The translations under genes and the position numbers were made by a program. Below, piece after piece: positions 25,341 to 34,015 of a stretch of 64,000 nt of DNA (positions within the stretch are counted from its first letter, which is position 1; each line of letters starts with the position of its first letter). The stretch is from contig NZ_AP017929.1 of NCBI RefSeq assembly GCF_002370355.1, positions 1,054,001-1,118,000 of the forward strand, read 5' to 3'. Below the pieces are notes generated by a model, which worked only from the letters and a program-made list of their open reading frames with translations, did not search any database and was not told the origin of the DNA. The stretch comes from Latilactobacillus sakei subsp. sakei DSM 20017 = JCM 1157 (GTDB lineage: Bacteria; Bacillota; Bacilli; Lactobacillales; Lactobacillaceae).

Positions 25341-26762
25341 ATGAGTCAACCACAAATCGGTGTTATCGGGATGGCAGTTATGGGCAAGAACTTAGCATTG
25401 AATATTGAAAGCCGCGGTTATACAGTTGCCATTTATAACCGGACTGGTGCTAAGACAGAAGCTGTGATGCAAGATCATAGCGAAAAGAAATTAGTTGCAA
25501 GTTACACAATCGCAGACTTCGTTAAATCATTAGAAAAACCACGTCGGATTATCTTGATGGTTAAAGCTGGTGCCGGTACAGATGCCGTTATCAACGAATT
25601 GTTACCTTTATTAGATAAAGGCGACATTTTAATTGATGGTGGGAACACCTTCTTCGGCGATACAATTCGTCGGAATGCCGAATTAGATAAATCAGGTATC
25701 AACTTTATTGGTATGGGTGTTTCTGGTGGCGAATTAGGTGCCCTAGAAGGTCCTTCAATGATGCCAGGTGGTCAAAAAGAAGCTTATGACTTAGTTGCCC
25801 CTATCTTGGAACAAATGTCAGCTAAAGCTGAAGACGGCCAACCATGTGTCACATACATCGGCCCTAACGGTGCTGGTCACTATGTCAAAATGGTCCACAA
25901 TGGGATTGAATATGGCGACATGGAATTAATCTCAGAAAGTTATAACTTGTTAAGAAACGTTGTTGGTTTATCTGTAGAAGAAATCGCTGATGTCTTCAAA
26001 GAATGGAACCACGGCGAATTAGACAGTTACTTGATGGAAATCACAGCTGACATCTTGACACGTAAAGACGATTTAGGCACAGACAAGCCAATCGTAGACG
26101 TTATCTTAGATGCTGCTGGTAACAAAGGAACTGGTAAGTGGAGTTCACAAAGTGCCCTTGAATTAGGTGTGCCACAATCATTGATTACAGAATCAGTCTA
26201 TGCACGTTATATCTCAGCAATGAAGGACGAACGTGTTGCTGCAAGCAAGATTTTACCTGCCCCAACAGTTGCTAAGTTAACTGAAGATAAGAAAGAATTG
26301 ATTGAAAAAATTCGTCAAGCACTTTACTTCAGTAAGATCATGAGCTACGCACAAGGTTTCGAACAAATGCGTGTGGCTTCAGATCAATATGACTGGTCAT
26401 TAAACTACGGCGAAATCGCTAAAATCTGGCGTGCTGGCTGTATCATTCGTGCTCGTTTCTTACAAAAGATTACGGATGCCTTTGATAAGAAAGCTGACTT
26501 AAATAACTTATTATTGGATGATTACTTCTTAGATATTACTAAGAACTATCAAGGTGCTGTTCGGGATGTTGCTGCATTAGCAATCCAACAAGGTGTGCCT
26601 GCGCCTGGTTTAACAGCTGCTATCACATACTTTGATTCATATCGTTCAGAAGTATTGCCTGCTAACTTAATCCAAGCACAACGCGATTACTTTGGTGCCC
26701 ATACTTACGAACGGACAGACCGTGAAGGCATCTTCCATTACACATGGTACAAAGAACAATAA
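25341..26762 (+). CDS. gnd: 6-phosphogluconate dehydrogenase, decarboxylating
   Basis: Gnd oxidises 6-phosphogluconate to ribulose 5-phosphate, CO2 and NADPH. The N-terminal Rossmann motif is [17 protein letters not shown]; the substrate signature [18 protein letters not shown] and the catalytic segment [15 protein letters not shown] follow. The length of 473 residues is normal. It is a single-gene unit with AGGAGG before the ATG and its own terminator. In this group it serves NADPH and pentose supply. Confidence 0.97.
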   Translation: MSQPQIGVIGMAVMGKNLALNIESRGYTVAIYNRTGAKTEAVMQDHSEKKLVASYTIADFVKSLEKPRRIILMVKAGAGTDAVINELLPLLDKGDILIDGGNTFFGDTIRRNAELDKSGINFIGMGVSGGELGALEGPSMMPGGQKEAYDLVAPILEQMSAKAEDGQPCVTYIGPNGAGHYVKMVHNGIEYGDMELISESYNLLRNVVGLSVEEIADVFKEWNHGELDSYLMEITADILTRKDDLGTDKPIVDVILDAAGNKGTGKWSSQSALELGVPQSLITESVYARYISAMKDERVAASKILPAPTVAKLTEDKKELIEKIRQALYFSKIMSYAQGFEQMRVASDQYDWSLNYGEIAKIWRAGCIIRARFLQKITDAFDKKADLNNLLLDDYFLDITKNYQGAVRDVAALAIQQGVPAPGLTAAITYFDSYRSEVLPANLIQAQRDYFGAHTYERTDREGIFHYTWYKEQ

Positions 26763-26781
26763 TTTTTAATCGAATCTAAAG

Positions 26782-26819
26782 AATCCAGACGAAAGCCTCA
26801 TTTTCGTCTGGATTTTTTT
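26782..26819 (+). terminator. Intrinsic terminator after gnd
   Basis: The 13-base arms AATCCAGACGAAA and TTTCGTCTGGATT, with a short loop, are followed by a run of T residues. Confidence 0.92.
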
Positions 26820-26908
26820 GAGGCGTTACCAACTGCGCCATTGTGGTGCTTAAATAATTAGCCGTGCGTGCTTTGTAGAGAGATTTGTTAGTTATTTATG
26901 AGGAACTA

Positions 26909-26917
26909 TGCTAAAAT
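26909..26917 (+). promoter_or_regulatory. Extended -10 of the CovRS-like operon
   Basis: TGCTAAAAT (TG, one base, TAAAAT) lies 105 bases before the response regulator start. The leader between them has no obvious terminator. No clear -35 is present. Confidence 0.45.
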
Positions 26918-27021
26918 GAATGAGTAAGTGGCTACTACTGACGAGTTGATTCTTAGAGAATTCTTATCTACGAAGAACGTTCAGCGTGGACATTAAATTT
27001 CTTTTTTTAGGGAGTGACTAA

Positions 27022-27708
27022 ATGAGTCGCATATTAATTATTGAAGATGAGAAAAATTTAGCCCGGTTTGTTGAGCTTGAATTAAAGCACGAAGGCTATG
27101 AGACCGAAGTACATTTCAATGGGCGTACTGGTTTAGAAGCTGCTTTAAACGAAGACTGGGGTTCAATTTTATTGGATCTAATGTTACCTGAATTAAACGG
27201 GTTAGAAGTTTGCCGACGGGTTCGACAAGTTAAAAATACACCGATTATTATGATGACAGCGCGCGATTCCGTCATTGATCGGGTATCAGGGCTCGATCAT
27301 GGTGCTGACGATTATATCGTTAAACCATTTGCGATTGAAGAACTTTTGGCTCGTCTACGCGCCTTGTTACGCCGGATCGATATTGAAGGCGAACATAACG
27401 CTGCCAAACAAACGACGGTGACTTATCGCGATTTAACAGTCGAGAAGGAAAACCGAATCGTTCGTCGTGGTGATGATATTATTGAATTAACGAAACGTGA
27501 ATACGAATTACTATTAACCTTAATGGAAAACGTCAACGTGGTTTTAGCGCGGGATGTCTTGTTAAGCAAGGTCTGGGGTTATGATTCCGACGTTGAAACG
27601 AACGTGGTCGATGTTTATATTCGTTATTTACGGAATAAAATCGATCGAACGGGCGAACAAAGCTATATTCAAACCGTTCGGGGAACTGGATATGTGATGC
27701 GCTCGTGA
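27022..27708 (+). CDS. covR: OmpR-family response regulator, CovR/CsrR type
   Basis: This 228-residue regulator has a receiver domain ([10 protein letters not shown], phospho-acceptor D52 in LLDLMLPE, Lys in DDYIVKPF) and an OmpR/PhoB winged helix ([35 protein letters not shown]). The start [22 protein letters not shown] and the DIE linker resemble streptococcal CovR/CsrR and staphylococcal ArlR closely. Those regulators control surface and envelope genes. It is translationally coupled to its kinase through a 4-base overlap. Confidence 0.9.
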   Translation: MSRILIIEDEKNLARFVELELKHEGYETEVHFNGRTGLEAALNEDWGSILLDLMLPELNGLEVCRRVRQVKNTPIIMMTARDSVIDRVSGLDHGADDYIVKPFAIEELLARLRALLRRIDIEGEHNAAKQTTVTYRDLTVEKENRIVRRGDDIIELTKREYELLLTLMENVNVVLARDVLLSKVWGYDSDVETNVVDVYIRYLRNKIDRTGEQSYIQTVRGTGYVMRS

Positions 27709-29207
27709 TAACAAATGACTTAGAAACACCCAGTGAAAATAATAATAAGGGTCGTAAAATATCGTTAAAGGTGAAATGGGCAGCTGCAGTTGGGTTGGCC
27801 ATTTTTATCACCTTTGCGATTTTTTCAATTGTGATTTTCAGTAGTATTTCGAACATTTTATTGCATAAGGAAGTCGATAATGTTCATGATACGGTTACTG
27901 TGATCCAGCAACGATTGGCCCGCCCGGAAAAAGCGTTGACCGCGGACTTTGTTACGGGTCAACTCGACCCAGCGCCGAGACAATCAAAAGCAATCTATCA
28001 AGATTCCGTCTTAATGCGCTTAGCGCAACAGGATACGACGGTTAAAGTTTATGATCAAAATCGGCAAGGGTTATTTGCCTCGCGTGGTCGGGCTACGTCT
28101 TTTCCAAAGCAAGATACCGATGTTTTAAAGCGGGAGCATATCTTTGGGAAGATTCATTTGATTGGGATTCGTCCCATTAAGGCGGCCAATACGAACCGTA
28201 CTATCGGATATGTTGAGGTTACCAATAATTTGCGTGATTATAATCATGCGATGCTAGAATTACGGATTGTTTTAGTGGTCGTTGTGTTATTTGCAATGTT
28301 GTTTAGCGCTGTGATTGGCTACTTATTAGCGAACCGGTTCTTGCGGCCGATTGAAGCGATGAAGCAAACGATTGAAGCGATTAACGTTGAACCCAATTCA
28401 GATGCCCGCATTCCAGAGACAGGTCGCAGCCAAGACGAACTCTCGGACTTAGTCGTGGCCTTTAACGAAATGCTAAACCGGATTCAGCACTACTTTGAAC
28501 AGCAAGACCAATTTGTGAGTGATGTCTCCCATGAATTACGGACACCGGTTGCGATTATTGAAGGGCATCTTCAATTGTTGAATCGTTGGGGGAAAGATGA
28601 TCCGGAAGTTTTATCGGAATCTCTGGCAGCTTCACTGCAAGAAATTTTACGGATGAAGAATTTGATCCAAGAAATGCTAGATTTAACGCGGGCCGATCAA
28701 GCGGTGACCGAAGGCACGTCAGAAGTGACGGATGTTGGTAAGGTTGTCTTACAAAATTACCATAACTTTGAGATGCTTTATCCGGAATTCACGTTTATTT
28801 TGGATGATGATTTGCACGGTCAAGCGTTGGTCAAAATTAACCGGAATCATCTGGAACAAATCATGATTATTCTATTGGATAATGCGATTAAATACTCAAC
28901 AACCCGTAAGGAAATTCATATTGCGGTGGCCAACGACGAGCGTTACGCGCAAGTTGCCGTTCAAGATTTTGGTGAGGGGATTTCGGAAGAAGATAAGAAA
29001 AAAGTCTTCCACCGTTTCTACCGGGTTGATAAAGCTCGGAGTCGGGAAAAAGGCGGTAATGGTTTAGGATTAGCCATTGCCCAACAATTAGTCGAAGGCT
29101 ACGATGGTAATGTCTCACTTGAAAGTAGTGTCGGACACGGATCAGTCTTCCGGATTGAATTACCACTCGTTAGAGAAACAAAGACCACATCAGAAGATGA
29201 TAATTAA
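27705..29207 (+). CDS. covS: Sensor histidine kinase, CovS/ArlS type
   Basis: This 500-residue membrane kinase has two TM segments (about residues 24-46 and 185-207) around an extracellular sensor region of about 140 residues, then HAMP, the HisKA motif [18 protein letters not shown] (His about 276) and the ATPase boxes NAIKYS, DFGEGI and NGLGLAI. Pairing with the CovR-type regulator is shown by the overlapping GTG start. A hairpin repeat starts 7 bases after its stop codon. Confidence 0.9.
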   Translation: MITNDLETPSENNNKGRKISLKVKWAAAVGLAIFITFAIFSIVIFSSISNILLHKEVDNVHDTVTVIQQRLARPEKALTADFVTGQLDPAPRQSKAIYQDSVLMRLAQQDTTVKVYDQNRQGLFASRGRATSFPKQDTDVLKREHIFGKIHLIGIRPIKAANTNRTIGYVEVTNNLRDYNHAMLELRIVLVVVVLFAMLFSAVIGYLLANRFLRPIEAMKQTIEAINVEPNSDARIPETGRSQDELSDLVVAFNEMLNRIQHYFEQQDQFVSDVSHELRTPVAIIEGHLQLLNRWGKDDPEVLSESLAASLQEILRMKNLIQEMLDLTRADQAVTEGTSEVTDVGKVVLQNYHNFEMLYPEFTFILDDDLHGQALVKINRNHLEQIMIILLDNAIKYSTTRKEIHIAVANDERYAQVAVQDFGEGISEEDKKKVFHRFYRVDKARSREKGGNGLGLAIAQQLVEGYDGNVSLESSVGHGSVFRIELPLVRETKTTSEDDN

Positions 29208-29213
29208 AAAAGA

Positions 29214-29333
29214 GAGTGTGCCATAAGTCGGGTATGTCCTGAGGATTAACACAGAATGGCGAATGATTGCTGCAAGCAGTCGTTTGACATTCAGGGTTAA
29301 CCGGAAGGATATGACTTATAGAACACGTTTATA
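29214..29333 (+). repeat. Intergenic hairpin repeat, copy 7 (covS 3' end)
   Basis: This copy is nearly identical to copy 1 at coaE (three differences across about 110 bases), with similarity continuing to about base 29360. The hairpin tip GATTGC-TGCAA-GCAGTC keeps pairing although the bases differ from copy 1. Here it is wholly non-coding. Confidence 0.88.
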
Positions 29334-29354
29334 CCATTAATATTTGGATATCGA

Positions 29355-29395
29355 AAAAGAGGCACAGACAAAATCATTTTGTCTGTGCCTCTTTT
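29355..29395. terminator. Bidirectional terminator between covS and yidC
   Basis: The arms AAAAGAGGCACAGACAAAA and TTTTGTCTGTGCCTCTTTT form a 19-bp perfect stem. It lies between convergent genes and has A and T runs on both sides. Confidence 0.93.
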
Positions 29396-29406
29396 AGTAT
29401 TTCTAA

Positions 29407-30396
29407 TTATGCTTGTGGTTTGTGGCGTTGTTTGCCTGAGTTACGTTTGCCTGTTTCAGAAGGCGTCGTTGCCTTATTAGTGTGCGTTGGTTCTGTTGTT
29501 ACAGGTGTTTCAGTCGCTTTAGCAGCTGCTTTTTTAGTGAACATGTCTTTTGTCACAACTGTGACGATTGGTTTTTCTTTAATTTCTTGATCAATGCGTT
29601 TTTTAACACGTGGCATGATGATGAAGGTTGTGATCATTTGTTGAATAATCATAATCATCCCGCCGGCAAGGAAGTAAAGTGCTAACCCAGCTGGTGCGAA
29701 TAACGAAATGAAGAATGTAATCGCAGGACTCATGAGGACGGTTGTTTGCATTTGTTTCTTTTGTTCAGCGGGCATCCCAACAAGTGAGAGGGCGCTTTGA
29801 CCAACGTAAAAGAGGGTCGCGATAATGGTGATAATGATATTAGGTTGACCTAAGCCAATCCCGAAGAAGTGACTACTTGAAATTTCTGGTGAGTATTGAA
29901 TGGCTTGGTACAAACCAGAGAAGATTGGTAATTGAATTAATAAGGTTAAGCAACCAAGGCTAGGCATCATACTTGAATCATTTTCCTTATAAACCTTCAT
30001 CATTAATTGGCTTAATTCGGCTTTTTCTTCAGGTGTTGTCGCAACCTTTTGTTGTGCTTGTACAATATCTAATTGTGGTTTCAAACGACGCGTTTTTTCT
30101 TGTTGCGCAGTCATTTTGTTTGATTGGTTAAGCATTAATGGGAGTAAAATCATCCGCACCACGAAGGTGATGATGATGATTGCCCAGCCGTAACCATTGA
30201 TTCCGCCGAAGAAATCAGCGATGCGTTCCATAATATGTTGTAATGGGACGGCGATGTATTTGTACGATGAGCCATAGATGAAGCCGGTTGGGACTTTAGG
30301 ATGGCTACTCATTTTTTGTGGCATACAGCCGGATAGAAATAATGTAACGGTCATTGCTAGCATCGCAAGTGTTGCGAAGCGTTTTGAATTTTTCAT
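29407..30396 (-). CDS. yidC: Membrane protein insertase YidC (YidC2/OxaA type)
   Basis: YidC inserts and folds membrane proteins alone or with SecYEG. The 329-residue protein has a lipoprotein signal with lipobox LFLSGC, five hydrophobic segments (first long one at GINGYGWAIIIITFVVRMILLP), the positively charged groove region and a basic C-terminal tail (RNSGKQRHKP) typical of the YidC2/Oxa2 paralogue that binds ribosomes. The start at 30396 follows GAAAGGG. It is transcribed with acyP upstream (62-base gap). Confidence 0.95.
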   Translation of the reverse strand: MKNSKRFATLAMLAMTVTLFLSGCMPQKMSSHPKVPTGFIYGSSYKYIAVPLQHIMERIADFFGGINGYGWAIIIITFVVRMILLPLMLNQSNKMTAQQEKTRRLKPQLDIVQAQQKVATTPEEKAELSQLMMKVYKENDSSMMPSLGCLTLLIQLPIFSGLYQAIQYSPEISSSHFFGIGLGQPNIIITIIATLFYVGQSALSLVGMPAEQKKQMQTTVLMSPAITFFISLFAPAGLALYFLAGGMIMIIQQMITTFIIMPRVKKRIDQEIKEKPIVTVVTKDMFTKKAAAKATETPVTTEPTHTNKATTPSETGKRNSGKQRHKPQA

Positions 30397-30458
30397 AAAT
30401 TTAGCCCTTTCAAGATAAGTTTCAATAAGTGTAACTATACTGTAAGGGGCTACGTTTT

Positions 30459-30737
30459 TCAACCGACAACTGAAAATTTATGACACGCTGACACATCTTT
30501 CAGGGGTGTTTGGATGACGCGGTCAACGCGACCACTGGGTGTCGGTGACGCTTTGACGGCACCGATGAATTGTTCCAAAAGGGCATCGGGACCCATCGCA
30601 ATAATTTTGACAGAGCCATCGGGTTGATTGGCAACCGTGCCAGTAATCCCTAATCGATCAGCGACCAGTTTAGTCATCCACCGGAAACCAACACCTTGAA
30701 CCCGACCAAAAACATCTAATTGGACTGCTTTTTGCAT
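30459..30737 (-). CDS. acyP: Acylphosphatase
   Basis: This 92-residue enzyme hydrolyses acyl phosphates. The motif FGRVQGVGFRW supplies the phosphate loop and catalytic Arg, and NQPDGSVKIIAMG the catalytic-Asn region. A GGAGGTGAT ribosome site precedes ATG 30737; an upstream in-frame extension is not needed. It is divergent from the rRNA methyltransferase gene and co-directional with yidC, a common arrangement in lactobacilli. Confidence 0.94.
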   Translation of the reverse strand: MQKAVQLDVFGRVQGVGFRWMTKLVADRLGITGTVANQPDGSVKIIAMGPDALLEQFIGAVKASPTPSGRVDRVIQTPLKDVSACHKFSVVG

Positions 30738-30831
30738 ATAAATCACCTCCAGTCTATTGTAATCGCTTGGCGGTGATTTGGCGATTAAAAAGCAAGACGA
30801 GGGTCCCATAGAATTTACAGCCCAAGTCGCG

Positions 30832-30837
30832 TATAAT
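30832..30837 (+). promoter_or_regulatory. -10 element of the TrmH-type methyltransferase gene
   Basis: A perfect TATAAT lies 29 bases before the ATG at 30867. The -35 is poor. The 129-bp divergent region also holds the acyP promoter. Confidence 0.5.
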
Positions 30838-30866
30838 AGAAAGTACTAAATAGACTGGAGCACAAC

Positions 30867-31628
30867 ATGGAATACATTCAATCGAACCAAAATACTAAGA
30901 TTAAAGCGGCTAAGAAATTAACCGTTAAGAAAAACCAACGTAAAGAAAATACTTATTTATTAGAAGGCTGGCATTTAGTGCAAGAAGCCATCCAAAATAA
31001 AGCGGTGATTCGCCAAGTCTTTGCGACAGAAAAATACGTTGATGAACGCGCCTTACGTGGTTTATACGACGATACTTTTGAAATCGCACCTGAAGTAGCC
31101 CAACACCTTAGCGAAACAAAAGCCCCTCAAGGGATTTTTGCCGTTGTTGAAATGTCAGAAACACCAATGCCTGAAAAATTAACGGGTCGTTACTTGTTAT
31201 TAGACGCCGTTCAAGATCCTGGTAATATCGGCACAATGATTCGGACAGCTGATGCTGCTGGCTTTGCCGGTGTCGTTTTAGGGAACGGTAGTGTTGATCT
31301 ATACAATCCCAAATTATTGCGGTCAATGCAAGGCAGTCACTTCCATTTACCAATCTATCAAGGCAACTTAATGGACTGGATGAAGAAATTCAATTCACAA
31401 GACGTGCCAGTTTATGGGACAGAATTAAACCCAGAAGCCATCAGTTATCAAGATGTACCTAAGGCAGCTGACATGGCTTTGATCTTAGGTAATGAAGGTA
31501 ATGGTGTTGCAAAAGACGTCTTAGCTGCCACAACACAAAACCTTTATATTCCAATTCCTGGGAATGCAGAATCATTGAATGTCGCAGTCGCTGCTGGGAT
31601 TTTAATGTTTAAATTAATCGAAGGCTAA
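30867..31628 (+). CDS. TrmH/SpoU-family RNA 2'-O-methyltransferase
   Basis: This 253-residue SPOUT enzyme methylates a ribose of rRNA or tRNA. An N-terminal substrate-binding domain (residues 1-95) precedes the knotted domain with motif 1 (LDAVQDPGNIGTMIRTADAAGF), motif 2 (LILGNEGNGV) and motif 3 (IPIPGNAESLNVAVAAGI). The gene sits just upstream of pheST in many Firmicutes, as here. The target nucleotide cannot be told; it resembles the Bacillus YsgA group. Confidence 0.93.
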   Translation: MEYIQSNQNTKIKAAKKLTVKKNQRKENTYLLEGWHLVQEAIQNKAVIRQVFATEKYVDERALRGLYDDTFEIAPEVAQHLSETKAPQGIFAVVEMSETPMPEKLTGRYLLLDAVQDPGNIGTMIRTADAAGFAGVVLGNGSVDLYNPKLLRSMQGSHFHLPIYQGNLMDWMKKFNSQDVPVYGTELNPEAISYQDVPKAADMALILGNEGNGVAKDVLAATTQNLYIPIPGNAESLNVAVAAGILMFKLIEG

Positions 31629-31741
31629 TTCTTAAGTTTTCTTAATGAAGCGTTTTTTTTGAAGCGAATGACTTCTTTTTTGATCAAAAAGCTGTTATTC
31701 TTGTAGCAGAATTTGAATTTAAATCAGTCAGGAGTCTTTGA

Positions 31742-32254
31742 ATGAACGCAACAGCTAAGTGGTATCAAGATGCAGATTATATGGCATTGATTGCCGATTT
31801 GTTAGAAAAAGAAGAAGTTCAAAAATTAGCAAATTACACACAGCATCATCATTCGGATCGTTTAGAACATTCACTTAGTGTTTCTTATCGAAGCTACGAG
31901 ATTGCCAAGAAGTGGCATCTTAACGTCCGCTCAGTTGCCCGCGCAGGCTTATTACATGATTTGTTCTACTACGACTGGCGTGACACGAAGTTCGATCTTG
32001 GGACGCATGCTTATGTGCACCCACGGATTGCACTCCGGAACGCTGAGAAACTAACCGAATTGTCACCAATGGAAAAAGATATTATTGTCAAACATATGTG
32101 GGGGGCGACAGTTAGCCATCCAAAATATCGGGAGAGTTATATCGTGTCATTGGTCGATGACTATTGTGCGGTAACCGAATTTTGCTCACCATTTTGGACA
32201 AAATTCAAACAAAAGGTATTACATCAATCAATTGCGACACAAACTAACAAATAG
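31742..32254 (+). CDS. HD-domain phosphohydrolase, uncharacterised
   Basis: This 170-residue protein has a conserved HD superfamily pattern: HHSDRLEHSLSVSYRSY, then GLLHDLFYYDW and the later H in DIIVKHMW plus VSLVDDYCAV. These give the metal-binding His and Asp set. It is found between the TrmH-type methyltransferase and pheS in relatives. The substrate is unknown, nucleotide or phosphate ester hydrolysis being the family expectation. AGGAG precedes the ATG. Confidence 0.8.
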   Translation: MNATAKWYQDADYMALIADLLEKEEVQKLANYTQHHHSDRLEHSLSVSYRSYEIAKKWHLNVRSVARAGLLHDLFYYDWRDTKFDLGTHAYVHPRIALRNAEKLTELSPMEKDIIVKHMWGATVSHPKYRESYIVSLVDDYCAVTEFCSPFWTKFKQKVLHQSIATQTNK

Positions 32255-32271
32255 AAGATGTGCCAATCCTC

Positions 32272-32296
32272 AAGGTTGCTTTTTGCAACCTTTTTG
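32272..32296 (+). terminator. Intrinsic terminator after the HD gene
   Basis: AAGGTTGC (32272-32279) and GCAACCTT (32285-32292) with a TTTTT loop are followed by T residues. Confidence 0.8.
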
Positions 32297-32299
32297 AGT

Positions 32300-32320
32300 A
32301 CACTTATTAATAATAAGTGT
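32300..32320 (+). promoter_or_regulatory. Perfect palindrome before the HxlR-type gene
   Basis: Two 10-base arms, ACACTTATTA and TAATAAGTGT, flank a single central A. The palindrome ends directly before the GAGGTGAG ribosome site and 10 bases before the ATG at 32331. It could be an operator for autoregulation by the HxlR protein or an RNA hairpin limiting translation. Confidence 0.65.
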
Positions 32321-32330
32321 GAGGTGAGTA

Positions 32331-32690
32331 ATGATGAGTATTGTAAAAGAAAATGCTATTTCTGACTGTCAAGAGACCTTCCAACTCTGTCCTAAATTTG
32401 AAAAAACATTCTCAATTTTAGGGAAGAAATGGAATGGTCTGATCATTGATGTATTATTAGAAGGGGACGCACAGCGCTTCAAGCATTTGGTTCATAGTGT
32501 ACCTAAGTGCAGTGATCGTGTGTTAGTTGAACGCTTGAAGGAATTAGAACAAGCCGGAATCGTTGCTCGAATAACGAGTGCCGATTCATCGTTGATCGAA
32601 TATCAACTAACTGAAAAAGGCGAATCGCTAGCACCTGTTATGAATGCCGTTCATAATTGGTCTGACCAATGGTGCGATACGAACGACTAG
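32331..32690 (+). CDS. HxlR-family transcriptional regulator
   Basis: This 119-residue winged-helix regulator has the HxlR pattern: an N-terminal cysteine region (CPKFEKTFSILGKKWNGLII), recognition region FKHLVHSVPKCSDRVLVERLKEL and wing IEYQLTEKGESLAPVM. The Cys before the helix (LCPKFEK) is a known sensor position in some family members; redox or aldehyde sensing is only a possibility. It is a single gene between two terminated units, with a perfect palindrome over its start region. No target gene is adjacent. Confidence 0.88.
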   Translation: MMSIVKENAISDCQETFQLCPKFEKTFSILGKKWNGLIIDVLLEGDAQRFKHLVHSVPKCSDRVLVERLKELEQAGIVARITSADSSLIEYQLTEKGESLAPVMNAVHNWSDQWCDTND

Positions 32691-32719
32691 TTGCTTAATC
32701 ATTGAATTTACGCTAAAAT
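32691..32719 (+). promoter_or_regulatory. Promoter of pheST
   Basis: TTGCTT (32691-32696) and TAAAAT (32714-32719) are 17 bases apart, directly upstream of the T-box leader. The -35 starts right after the HxlR-gene stop codon. Confidence 0.6.
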
Positions 32720-32734
32720 AAAGTTTATAGACAA

Positions 32735-32940
32735 AGATGAAAAAGAGTAACCTAACAACCAACTTTCAGGGAGAATAATCATAGACTGCAAGTTATTCAG
32801 TTGAGTTTAGGTGAAGTTCACTTTCAGAGTTGACCGTTGAGTCCGGTATTGCCCGTTACGCAAACTTGAGTGTATGACTAGGTCATAAACTAGGGTGGTA
32901 CCGCGAAGCTTCGTCCCTTTTGAGGACGAGGCTTTTTTTG
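32735..32940 (+). promoter_or_regulatory. T-box leader of pheST
   Basis: The leader senses uncharged tRNA-Phe. Stem I starts at GATGAAAAAGAGTA and contains CAGGGAGAATAATC. The sequence GTGAAGTTCAC holds a TTC Phe specifier at 32817-32819. The T-box AGGGTGGTACCGCG is at 32892-32905, and the terminator arms GCTTCGTCC and GGACGAGGC with a T run end at 32939. Confidence 0.95.
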
Positions 32941-32965
32941 TTGGCAAAAATAAGGAGGAAATCAA

Positions 32966-34012
32966 ATGTCATTGAAGGAACAGTTGGAACGCTTGCAACA
33001 AAAGAGTTTGCAAGATATCCAAAAAGTTGTTGATTTAGATGCATTGAATCAGATTCGAGTAGAAGTACTTGGTAAGAAAGGCCCTATTACGGAAGTTTTA
33101 CGTGGTATGCGGGACTTAAGTAACGAAGAACGGCCTAAAGTAGGGGCTTTTGCAAACGAGATCAAGGGTGATTTGGCCCAAGCGATTGAAGCCCGTAAAG
33201 CAGAATTAGAAGCTAGAAAAGAAGCCGCTCAATTAGCACACGAAACAATCGACGTCACATTACCAGGTCAACCCGTTAAAAAGGGGACACCGCACGTGTT
33301 AACCCAAGTGATTGATGATTTAGAAGATTTATTCATCGGGATGGGCTACCAAGTTGTTGCCGGTTTTGAAGTGGAAGATGAAAAGCATAACTTTGAAATG
33401 TTAAACATGCCTGCTGATCACCCTGCTCGTGATATGCAAGATACGTTCTACATTACCAAGGATACGTTGATGCGGACGCATATGTCACCTAATGAAGCAC
33501 GTGACCTTGAAAGCCATGACTTTGCTAACGGCCCAATCAAGATGATTAGCCCAGGGCGTGTTTATCGTCGTGATACAGATGACGCAACACATTCACATCA
33601 GTTCTACCAAATGGAAGGTCAAGTGATTGATAAGAACATTACGATGGCTGACTTAAAAGGGACTTTAGAATACACAATTCACCATATTTTTGGTGAAGAT
33701 CGTAATCTACGTTTCCGGCCAAGTTACTTCCCATTCACGGAACCTTCTGTCGAAGTGGATATCTCATGTTTCCGTTGTAATGGTGAAGGCTGTAACGTCT
33801 GCAAACAAACTGGCTGGATTGAAGTTTTAGGTGCTGGGATGACGCATCCAAACGTTTTAAAAGCCGGTGGTGTTGATCCAGAAGTTTACGGTGGCTTTGC
33901 CTTTGGACTTGGGATCGATCGGTTTGCAATGTTGAAATATGGTGTGGATGATATTCGGAACTTCTATTTAAACGATGTCCGATTCTTAAATCAATTCACA
34001 CAGGAGGGTTAA
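32966..34012 (+). CDS. pheS: Phenylalanyl-tRNA synthetase alpha subunit
   Basis: PheS is the catalytic subunit of the heterotetrameric PheRS. The 348-residue protein has an N-terminal coiled-coil arm (residues 1-85), the class II motifs [19 protein letters not shown] and the end signature [21 protein letters not shown] four-cysteine cluster ([16 protein letters not shown]) lies in the insertion typical of Gram-positive PheS. An AAGGAGG ribosome site precedes the ATG; pheT starts 3 bases after the stop. Confidence 0.97.
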   Translation: MSLKEQLERLQQKSLQDIQKVVDLDALNQIRVEVLGKKGPITEVLRGMRDLSNEERPKVGAFANEIKGDLAQAIEARKAELEARKEAAQLAHETIDVTLPGQPVKKGTPHVLTQVIDDLEDLFIGMGYQVVAGFEVEDEKHNFEMLNMPADHPARDMQDTFYITKDTLMRTHMSPNEARDLESHDFANGPIKMISPGRVYRRDTDDATHSHQFYQMEGQVIDKNITMADLKGTLEYTIHHIFGEDRNLRFRPSYFPFTEPSVEVDISCFRCNGEGCNVCKQTGWIEVLGAGMTHPNVLKAGGVDPEVYGGFAFGLGIDRFAMLKYGVDDIRNFYLNDVRFLNQFTQEG

Positions 34013-34015
34013 GCA

